Part shown: positions 1 through 5,294 of the stretch, in pieces
How positions within the stretch are numbered: position 1 is the stretch's first letter
Layout of the letters: every line of letters begins with the position of its first letter
NCBI GenBank assembly: GCA_044371535.1
Contig: JBILTL010000110.1
Location: 1 to 7,107 of the forward strand
Direction of reading: 5' to 3'
DNA length: 7,107 bases
From: CAIZGX01 sp044371535
GTDB lineage: Bacteria > Bacteroidota > Bacteroidia > Flavobacteriales_D > Sanyastnellaceae
Translations under genes and position numbers: made by a program
Notes under the pieces: model-generated
What the model saw: the letters and a program-made list of their open reading frames with translations, nothing else
The model's database searches: none
What the model was told of the DNA's origin: nothing

Positions 1-1312
1 TGCTCCGTCTTGGGGTGGAATGATCAACGGATTGCTTACGCTTCGCGGTGCTTGGGACCGTGTGCGTGAAAGCGCAGTGTTGAAGTTTATGGTGGTTGCC
101 GTTACGGCATACGGAATGGCAACGTTTGAAGGACCAATGCTTTCGTTGAAAAACGTAAACGCTATTTCTCACTTTACAGACTGGACCATTGCACACGTTC
201 ACGTGGGTGCTTTGGGATGGAACGGATTCTTAACCTTTGGTGTGTTGTACTGGTTGGTACCTCGCATGTGGCAAACAGATTTGTATTCGAAGAAATGGGC
301 GAACTGGCACTTCTGGATTGGAACCCTGGGTATTTTGCTATACGCCATTCCTATGTATTGGGCGGGTTGGATGCAGAGTAGCATGTGGAAGGAATTCACT
401 CAAGAAGGACAATTGCAATATCAGTTTTTAGAAACGGTTCAAACCATGCGTCCGTTCTACATGGCTCGCTCATTGGGCGGATTGCTGTACTTGGTAGGAG
501 CCATTATCATGGTTGTGAACTTGGTGAAAACTGCGAAGCAAGGTGTGTTCTTGGCTGAAGAAAAAGCGGAAGCAGCACCCCTTCAAAAAGTGCGCATCAC
601 CGGAAACGAACACTGGCATCGCGTTATTGAAAGAAGACCGCTTCAGATGTTGGTGTTCGCCTTGGTGCTTGTGGCCATTGGTGGTGTGATTGAAATGATA
701 CCAACGTTCTTGGTGAAGGAAAACATTCCAACCATTGCGGCGGTGAAGCCTTATACACCGCTCGAATTGGAAGGTCGCGACATTTACATTCGTGAAGGAT
801 GTTATACGTGTCACTCTCAAATGATTCGTCCGTTCCGTTCTGAAACGGCTCGTTACGGCGACTATTCAAAAGCAGGAGAGTTCGTTTACGATCATCCATT
901 CCAATGGGGATCGAAGCGCACCGGTCCAGACTTGGCGCGCGAAGGAGCTGGAAGTTTAAAGCGAATGGACAGCTGGCATTACAACCACATGATGGATCCA
1001 TCTTCTATATCTACAGGATCAATTATGCCTCGCTACCCTTGGTTGTTCGAAGACAAAATTGACTTCGCAGAAATAACCAATAAGATGAAAGCCATGCAAA
1101 CATTGGGTGTGCCTTATACCGATGCAGACATTGCAGCAGGAGCCGACAGTGCTCGTTCACAAGCGCAACACATTGCAGACGGACTTCAGCCTGAGTTCAA
1201 GCAAAACCAATTGCTTACCAGCGATGAGGGACTTCAACCCGATCATGAAATTTTAGCGCTTATCGCCTACTTGCAACGCTTAGGAAGAGACGCAGCACCT
1301 GTTCAAAAATAA
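1..1312 (+). CDS. ccoNO: cbb3-type cytochrome c oxidase fused subunits I/II (CcoN-CcoO), 5' partial
   Basis: This is the end of the catalytic haem-copper subunit CcoN fused in frame to the mono-haem cytochrome c subunit CcoO. In the inner membrane the oxidase reduces O2 to water and pumps protons. The reading frame is open to the left edge; the ATG at 20 is internal, because the preceding codons (APSWGG) fit conserved CcoN sequence. Residues are counted from that Met. The AHVHVGALGWN motif holds H59 (haem b3 ligand in the family) and H61 (low-spin haem b ligand). CcoN helices continue to about residue 170. A charged linker (about 175-205) leads to the single CcoO anchor helix (about 208-230), then the haem c motif CYTCH (C261-H265) and the likely axial Met M336 in SIMPRYPW. 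The CcoO C-terminus (EILALIAYLQRLG) is intact. The CuB histidines would lie upstream, outside the window. Separate ccoN and ccoO genes are usual in Proteobacteria; there is no stop or frameshift here. Confidence 0.96.
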   Translation, partial: APSWGGMINGLLTLRGAWDRVRESAVLKFMVVAVTAYGMATFEGPMLSLKNVNAISHFTDWTIAHVHVGALGWNGFLTFGVLYWLVPRMWQTDLYSKKWANWHFWIGTLGILLYAIPMYWAGWMQSSMWKEFTQEGQLQYQFLETVQTMRPFYMARSLGGLLYLVGAIIMVVNLVKTAKQGVFLAEEKAEAAPLQKVRITGNEHWHRVIERRPLQMLVFALVLVAIGGVIEMIPTFLVKENIPTIAAVKPYTPLELEGRDIYIREGCYTCHSQMIRPFRSETARYGDYSKAGEFVYDHPFQWGSKRTGPDLAREGAGSLKRMDSWHYNHMMDPSSISTGSIMPRYPWLFEDKIDFAEITNKMKAMQTLGVPYTDADIAAGADSARSQAQHIADGLQPEFKQNQLLTSDEGLQPDHEILALIAYLQRLGRDAAPVQK

Positions 1313-1324
1313 AACTGAAGCAAG

Positions 1325-1486
1325 ATGAAATTTATAAACTACCTAGAATCCATTACAGACGTAAGTATCTATCCGCTTGCCTCCATGTTCATTTTCATCA
1401 TCTTCTTCGTAGGCGTTTCATACCGCGTGCTTCGTGAAGACAAAGCAAGTATTGAAGAACAAAAAAATATTCCCTTAGATCTGTAA
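1325..1486 (+). CDS. ccoQ: small cbb3 oxidase subunit, CcoQ/FixQ-like
   Basis: A 53-residue single-span membrane protein begins 12 bp after ccoNO and ends 5 bp before ccoP. It has a short N-terminal stretch (MKFINYLESI), a hydrophobic helix at about residues 17-33 (PLASMFIFIIFFVGVSY) and a charged tail ending in NIPLDL. The size, single helix, acidic and basic tail, and position between ccoO and ccoP fit the CcoQ subunit, which in other bacteria helps stabilise CcoP in the complex. Similarity in this family is weak, so the name rests mostly on position and topology. The start at 1325 is the only ATG ahead of the helix; a weak purine-rich GAAG lies just upstream. Confidence 0.85.
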   Translation: MKFINYLESITDVSIYPLASMFIFIIFFVGVSYRVLREDKASIEEQKNIPLDL

Positions 1487-1491
1487 CAGCC

Positions 1492-2583
1492 ATGAAAGAA
1501 GCTATAACAGCGCTGCCAGTCAGCACATACTCACCGTATCAAGATCCAATCTTCTACGGCTTAATCCTAGTCGCAGCAATGCTGTTGATCTACATTTTCC
1601 AATTGCAGGGGGTTATGAAAGCAGTTGCAAACAAAGCGAAACAAGACAAGAAAAAGAAAGTGGGTAATTGGCCTACAGCAATATTGATCATTCTTATATA
1701 TTTCGGATTTTCAAATTCTGCCTCTGCGGCCACTGAAGATCAGGTGCTGAAATTCCTTCACAACGGATTTGGAAACACGCCCTTCAATGCGCTATTCACT
1801 TTGATTGTGATTGAGCTGTGCGTGGTATTGTACTACAACCGCATGATTAAGTATTTAACCACCGATTTCGTAGGGTTGAAAGAAGGAGCTCCTGAGGCTC
1901 TTCCTGAAAGAGTTGGACCTTCGCTTTGGGACAAACTCAACAAGTCGGTTGAAATCAAAGACGAAGCTGCTATTCTTACCGACCACGATTACGATGGCAT
2001 TCGCGAGTTAGACAATGCCTTACCACCTTGGTGGAAATATGGATTCTACTTGACCATTGTATGGGCATTCGGATACTTATTTTATTTCCATGCTGGTGGA
2101 AACGGGCCTTCTTCCCTTCAAGAATATCAAACGCAAATGGCAGATGCCGAAAAGCAAATGGAAGAGTATCGCAAGAATGCAAAGAACCTTGTAGATGAAA
2201 CGACTGTTGTCTTACTCATGAGCTCAGATGACTTGAAAGCAGGCTCTGCCCTATTCGCTGCGAACTGCGTAAGCTGTCACGGTGCGAATGCTGAAGGAAA
2301 AATTGGTCCGAACCTCACAGACCAATATTGGAAGCACGGTGGCGACATTAAAGATTTGTTCAAGACCGTTAAACTCGGAGTTACCGGAACGGGTATGAAA
2401 TCTTGGAAGACCGATTTGTCGGCTATGCAAATGGCGCAGGTAACGAGCTATATTCTTTCCTTGCAAGGAACCAATCCTGCAAATGGGAAAGCACCTGAAG
2501 GCCCCTTGTACCAAGCCCTTGCGGACACTACCATAGCAACTACGAAAGTACTTCCCGATAGCACAGGCATTGCAATAAAATGA
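1492..2583 (+). CDS. ccoP: cbb3-type cytochrome c oxidase subunit III (CcoP), mono-haem form
   Basis: This 363-residue cytochrome c subunit passes electrons to the CcoNO core. Hydrophobic segments lie at about 20-40, 61-79, 98-115 and 181-199. The block DHDYDGIRELDNALPPWWK (165-183) just before the last helix is the CcoP signature. A periplasmic domain follows with one haem c motif, CVSCH (C259-H263), and a likely axial Met, M302 in GTGMKSW. Only one CxxCH is present, whereas proteobacterial CcoP carries two or more. Mono-haem CcoP is, to my knowledge, the common form in Bacteroidota. The second hydrophobic segment ends in SNSASAA, which looks like a signal-peptidase I site inside the protein (see findings). 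The end overlaps ccoG by ATGA, suggesting translational coupling. Confidence 0.95.
   Translation: MKEAITALPVSTYSPYQDPIFYGLILVAAMLLIYIFQLQGVMKAVANKAKQDKKKKVGNWPTAILIILIYFGFSNSASAATEDQVLKFLHNGFGNTPFNALFTLIVIELCVVLYYNRMIKYLTTDFVGLKEGAPEALPERVGPSLWDKLNKSVEIKDEAAILTDHDYDGIRELDNALPPWWKYGFYLTIVWAFGYLFYFHAGGNGPSSLQEYQTQMADAEKQMEEYRKNAKNLVDETTVVLLMSSDDLKAGSALFAANCVSCHGANAEGKIGPNLTDQYWKHGGDIKDLFKTVKLGVTGTGMKSWKTDLSAMQMAQVTSYILSLQGTNPANGKAPEGPLYQALADTTIATTKVLPDSTGIAIK
2580..2583 (+). promoter_or_regulatory. ATGA stop-start overlap, ccoP/ccoG
   Basis: The stop TGA of ccoP shares bases with the start ATG of ccoG. No clear Shine-Dalgarno is visible upstream, so ccoG translation is likely coupled to ccoP by termination-reinitiation. 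Bacteroidota often lack strong Shine-Dalgarno sites, which limits this argument. Confidence 0.75.
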
Positions 2584-3983
2584 TAGAAGACGAAGAAGAA
2601 TTTAGAGACTCTGTCGCACATATCAGTGCGGAAGGAAAACGTGTGTGGTTTTTCCCGAAGAAACCAAAAGGATATTTCTACAACCTTAGAAGCTACTTGT
2701 CTTGGGTGTATTTAACAGTGTTCTTCGCTCTTCCTTTCATTAAATTTCACGGTGCGCCCTTGTTTATGTTGAATGTGATCAATCGCATTTACATCATCTT
2801 CGGGGTACGTTTTTGGCCGCAAGACTTTTTCATCTTTGTCTTGGGCATGCTCATCTTCGTGGTCTTCATAATTCTCTTCACTGTCATTTTTGGAAGGGTA
2901 TTCTGCGGATGGGTTTGTCCGCAAACCATCTTCATGGAAATGGTCTTCCGCAAGATTGAATATTGGTTGGAAGGAGACCGGAAGGCGCAAATGGCCTTGC
3001 GTTCACAGCCTTGGACTAGCAAAACCTTAACGCGAAGAATTCTGAAAATAATTCTGTTCCTCGCAGTGTCGTTCGCCATTGCGAATACATTCCTAATGTA
3101 TATCATTGGAAGTGACGCCGTCTGGAACATTGCCACTGAGCCCGTTTCTCAACATGTTGGTGGATTCCTTGCCATTGTCATTTTCAGCTTGGTGTTCTTC
3201 TTTGTCTACTATTGGTTCCGCGAGCAGGTGTGTTTAATTGTTTGTCCGTATGGAAGAATGCAAGGCGTTATGCTCGACAAAAATTCCATTGCCGTGACGT
3301 ATGACCACGTTCGCGGAGAACCCAGAACGAAACACATTAAAAAAACCGCTGACCAGCCGCACGGCGATTGTGTCGATTGCTTGGAATGCATTCGTGTTTG
3401 TCCAACGGGCATTGACATTCGCAACGGACTTCAACTGGAATGTGTGAACTGCACCGCCTGCATGGACGCGTGTGACACCGTAATGGAAAAGACACATCGC
3501 GAAAAAGGATTGATTCGCTATGCCTCTGAAAACAGCATTGTATCAAAAACAAAACTTCGCATTAACAAACGCATACTAGCTTACTCCTTTGTCCTATTGG
3601 CTTTGGTGGGTGTGGAAGCGTTCCTTTTAATAACTCGAAGTGAATTGGAAGTGAATAGCGTTCGAACGCGCAACACACTCTTTACGGTTGAACCCGATGG
3701 GAAAATTGGCAACCTCTACAACATTAAGCTCATTAACAAGACTTCCGATGAAATGAATATTGAATTCAAGATTGAAGGAAAGAATGCGAGTTTCGATTGG
3801 ATCGGACATCAGAATAAATTACAACCGGGAGAAATGAAAAACGGAGAACTGTTTGTCTACGTCCCTGTTGAAGAATTGCCTTCGCAACGAAACGATGTCA
3901 AATTGGAAATATACAGTAACGGCGAGCTGAAAGCCACGGAAAACCTAGTGCTTCTGGCTCCAAATAAATTGAACAGACCATGA
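2580..3983 (+). CDS. ccoG: cbb3 oxidase assembly ferredoxin-like membrane protein CcoG (FixG/RdxA)
   Basis: This 467-residue polyferredoxin is needed for cbb3 assembly; in Rhodobacter the homologue acts as a cupric reductase supplying Cu(I) for the CuB centre. Helices lie at about 38-56, 83-105, 155-177, 195-213 and 333-351. C109GWVC113P and C218LIVC222P are the membrane-associated CxxxCP pairs of the family. Two complete 4Fe-4S motifs follow: C264, C267, C270, C274 (then P) and C288, C291, C294, C298. After the last helix, about 355-467 is the Ig-like FixG C-terminal domain. The length is normal and no motif is missing. The start is fixed by the ATGA overlap with ccoP, and the end has the same overlap with ccoH. 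Confidence 0.96.
   Translation: MIEDEEEFRDSVAHISAEGKRVWFFPKKPKGYFYNLRSYLSWVYLTVFFALPFIKFHGAPLFMLNVINRIYIIFGVRFWPQDFFIFVLGMLIFVVFIILFTVIFGRVFCGWVCPQTIFMEMVFRKIEYWLEGDRKAQMALRSQPWTSKTLTRRILKIILFLAVSFAIANTFLMYIIGSDAVWNIATEPVSQHVGGFLAIVIFSLVFFFVYYWFREQVCLIVCPYGRMQGVMLDKNSIAVTYDHVRGEPRTKHIKKTADQPHGDCVDCLECIRVCPTGIDIRNGLQLECVNCTACMDACDTVMEKTHREKGLIRYASENSIVSKTKLRINKRILAYSFVLLALVGVEAFLLITRSELEVNSVRTRNTLFTVEPDGKIGNLYNIKLINKTSDEMNIEFKIEGKNASFDWIGHQNKLQPGEMKNGELFVYVPVEELPSQRNDVKLEIYSNGELKATENLVLLAPNKLNRP
3980..3983 (+). promoter_or_regulatory. ATGA stop-start overlap, ccoG/ccoH
   Basis: The TGA of ccoG and the ATG of ccoH overlap in the same arrangement as at the ccoP/ccoG junction. This fixes the ccoH start and indicates co-translation. 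Confidence 0.75.
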
Positions 3984-4423
3984 ATTGGGGTTGGAAAATA
4001 ACAATACTTTACATCTTCTTTGCTGCAGGCATTTTGACGCTGGTCTTTCTTTCGATCAACCAAAAAATAGATTTAGTAGACAAGAACTATTATGAAAAAG
4101 AATTGGTTCATCAGGGAAGATTGGATCAACAAGCGAACTACGCCGCGCTGCCTAAGAAATGTTCCTTTCAAATTGAAAATGGAAACGCCGTGGTTCATTT
4201 TCCATTTGTGTTGAATGAAATGATAGACGCTACGGTAAAGGTGTATTGTCCAAGTAACAATGCCTTCGACGCGAGTTACAACCTAACCCCTTCGACAGAT
4301 AGCGCTTTTGCATTTTCCCTTCCAACTGGAATTCCTTCACGATACAACATTGAAGTTTTCTGGAAGAAAGATGGAAAAGAATTTTATTTCGAAGAAGTAA
4401 TCGGACATAAGCATGTTCATTGA
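3980..4423 (+). CDS. ccoH: FixH/CcoH family cbb3 assembly protein
   Basis: This 147-residue protein has one N-terminal membrane helix (about 5-26), the FixH-like segment KIDLVDKNYYEKEL (about 30-43), and a small periplasmic beta-rich domain. CcoH is an assembly factor that stays associated with the cbb3 complex in other bacteria. The position directly after ccoG supports the call, since fixG and fixH are adjacent in most clusters. The C-terminus is histidine-rich (GHKHVH), which could bind a metal, though the 11-bp overlap with the next gene also constrains the sequence there. It begins in an ATGA overlap with ccoG. Confidence 0.9.
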   Translation: MNWGWKITILYIFFAAGILTLVFLSINQKIDLVDKNYYEKELVHQGRLDQQANYAALPKKCSFQIENGNAVVHFPFVLNEMIDATVKVYCPSNNAFDASYNLTPSTDSAFAFSLPTGIPSRYNIEVFWKKDGKEFYFEEVIGHKHVH

Positions 4424-5183
4424 ACTATTCATAGCTGCCCTAACTATGGGGCTTTTAGGAAGTCTGCATTGTGTTGGAATGTGTGGACCAATCATCATGA
4501 GCATTCCCTGGTCGAACACGCAAAAGGCTTTACAAATCAGCCTCTATCACATTGGAAGGGCCTCGACTTATGCCATTATGGGAGCCTTGGTCGGAGGAGT
4601 TGGACAAATGTTTCTACCGAAAGACCTCGGCGTTTGGCCTGCGCTCATTAGCGGAAGTGTTTTAATTCTTGTGTTCCTTGTGCAATCGTTTCCCTCTTTG
4701 TTTCAGAACACACTTTTCCCAGCAGCCTCAGTAGCAAACTACTTCCGGAAATTCGTAAAAATGGAAAGTGTGTCCTCGCGTTTCTTCATGGGTATGATGA
4801 ACGGCATACTCCCTTGCGGAATGGTCTATTCAGCCTTGGCTGTAGCCATTCTTTATCACAATGCGCTGTACTCGGGAATCTTTATGTTTCTTTTTGGAAT
4901 AGGAACCTCTCCTCTGCTGGTTCTTCTTTCCAGAATTAAAATGGCATTGAGTAGATATCCATTCTTCAAGCGTGAAAAGACCATACGCTTCGCATTGCTT
5001 ATCTTGGGATTGCTTGTTATACTTCGGGGTGCTGGTTTGGGGATTCCGATGCTCAGTCCGAAGCGGAATTGCTGCGCTTCTAATCACTCTGTGATCAATC
5101 TTTCAGATCAATCACCTTCGGTGATCAATTCTTCGAATCAATCGCTTCGCGATCAATCGTTCCGATTTTATCCTTTGGATTGA
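4413..5183 (+). CDS. sulfite exporter TauE/SafE-like (DsbD_2-type) membrane protein with repeat-encoded C-terminal tail
   Basis: This 256-residue protein has about six membrane helices (about 2-25, 42-66, 74-93, 124-146, 150-173, 190-212). It belongs to the family often annotated as sulfite exporter TauE/SafE, related to the DsbD/CcdA transmembrane domain. The key motifs are GLLGSLHCVGMCGP with H19, C20, M23 and C24 in helix 1, and NGILPCGMVY with C135. These Cys, Met and His residues suggest copper or thiol chemistry rather than sulfite transport. Location at the end of a cbb3 operon fits a role in copper supply or redox maturation, but this is inference. The core appears to end at ILRGAGLGIPMLSPKRNCCAS (about 203-223), and a CC pair near the end looks native. 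Residues 224-256, rich in Ser, Asn and Gln, are encoded entirely by the palindrome array that begins at 5083. The start overlaps ccoH by 11 bp. Confidence 0.86.
   Translation: MFIELFIAALTMGLLGSLHCVGMCGPIIMSIPWSNTQKALQISLYHIGRASTYAIMGALVGGVGQMFLPKDLGVWPALISGSVLILVFLVQSFPSLFQNTLFPAASVANYFRKFVKMESVSSRFFMGMMNGILPCGMVYSALAVAILYHNALYSGIFMFLFGIGTSPLLVLLSRIKMALSRYPFFKREKTIRFALLILGLLVILRGAGLGIPMLSPKRNCCASNHSVINLSDQSPSVINSSNQSLRDQSFRFYPLD
5083..5180 (-). repeat. left half of the array: seven units with GNA-type loops on the minus strand
   Basis: Read on the minus strand (L7 to L1), the loops are AAA, GAA, GAA, GAA, GAA, GAA, AGA. Five of seven units close with C-G next to the loop and end in AT; L2 closes T-A and L6 closes G-C. 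The linker on this strand is TG except between L7 and L6 (AAA). This half lies fully inside the coding frame of the TauE/SafE-like gene and is translated. Confidence 0.9.
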
Positions 5184-5205
5184 TCACACAGTGATTGATT
5201 CGAAG

Positions 5206-5241
5206 AATTGATCTGACGAAGTCAGATTGATCACGAAGTGA
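5206..5241 (+). repeat. copy 1 of a 36-bp direct repeat in the array (R3-R4)
   Basis: Positions 5206-5235 are identical to 5255-5284 (30 bp, offset 49). The match extends to 36 bp with one mismatch, at 5236 against 5285, in the loop of R4 against R7. The offset equals exactly three units plus linkers (R3, R4, R5). Confidence 0.93.
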
Positions 5242-5254
5242 TTGATTGCGTAGC

Positions 5255-5290
5255 AATTGATCTGACGAAGTCAGATTGATCACGCAGTGA
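5255..5290 (+). repeat. copy 2 of a 36-bp direct repeat in the array (R6-R7)
   Basis: This is the second copy of the repeat at 5206-5241. It covers the end of R5, all of R6 and R7 except its last base. The single internal difference falls in a loop (GAA to GCA), leaving all arm pairs intact. Confidence 0.93.
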
Positions 5291-5294
5291 GTGG

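Larger units (their letters stand above)
5083..5291. repeat. array of 14 mini-palindromes (3-nt loops, 4-7 bp arms) between convergent genes
   Basis: The array is unbroken over 209 bp. Units on the + strand, written arm-loop-arm: L1 5083-5095 ATCAC-TCT-GTGAT; L2 5098-5108 ATCT-TTC-AGAT; L3 5111-5125 ATCACC-TTC-GGTGAT; L4 5128-5138 ATTC-TTC-GAAT; L5 5141-5153 ATCGC-TTC-GCGAT; L6 5156-5166 ATCG-TTC-CGAT; L7 5170-5180 ATCC-TTT-GGAT; R1 5183-5195 ATCAC-ACA-GTGAT; R2 5198-5208 ATTC-GAA-GAAT; R3 5211-5227 ATCTGAC-GAA-GTCAGAT; R4 5230-5242 ATCAC-GAA-GTGAT; R5 5245-5257 ATTGC-GTA-GCAAT; R6 5260-5276 ATCTGAC-GAA-GTCAGAT; R7 5279-5291 ATCAC-GCA-GTGAG, whose outermost pair is mismatched. The linker is CA for L1 to L6, TTT between L6 and L7, and TG from L7 to R7. 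It starts inside the TauE/SafE-like gene and stops 3 bp before the stop codon of the response regulator on the other strand. I do not know a named family that matches. Confidence 0.95.
5183..5291 (+). repeat. right half of the array: seven units with GNA-type loops on the plus strand
   Basis: The plus-strand loops are ACA, GAA, GAA, GAA, GTA, GAA, GCA, all closed by C-G, with TG linkers throughout. Apart from the 3 bases that overlap the end of the + gene, this half is non-coding; it makes up nearly all of the 111-bp gap between the two convergent stop codons. Arms are longer than in the left half (up to 7 bp in R3 and R6). R2 with its linkers (5196-5210) is the exact reverse complement of L4 with its linkers (5126-5140). 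Confidence 0.9.

Noticed and set aside
20..22. ATG at 20 as the start of the first gene
   Set aside because: The frame continues upstream to the edge with conserved CcoN residues, and a CcoN lacking most of its helices and the CuB ligands would not function.
5169..5177. TATCCTTTG at the array centre resembles the Bacteroidota -7 promoter box TAnnTTTG
   Set aside because: The spacing is one base too long (three bases between TA and TTTG), no -33 TTTG partner is evident, and the bases belong to unit L7. It also points into the array, toward a convergent gene.
5083..5291. Many TTGAT and ATCAA words in the array resemble FNR/FixK half-sites, next to a Crp/Fnr-like gene
   Set aside because: ATCAA words lie in the left half and TTGAT words in the right, the reverse of TTGAT-N4-ATCAA. 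They arise from the AT-linker-AT junctions. No correctly spaced site was found.
5083..5291. Intrinsic (Rho-independent) terminator between the convergent genes
   Set aside because: Stems are short and mostly AT-rich, and no U-tract follows any stem on either strand. Acting as some other 3'-end element remains possible but is not shown.
5083..5291. CRISPR array
   Set aside because: There is no constant repeat with unique spacers; units are 11-17 nt palindromes with 2-nt linkers, and no cas genes are present.
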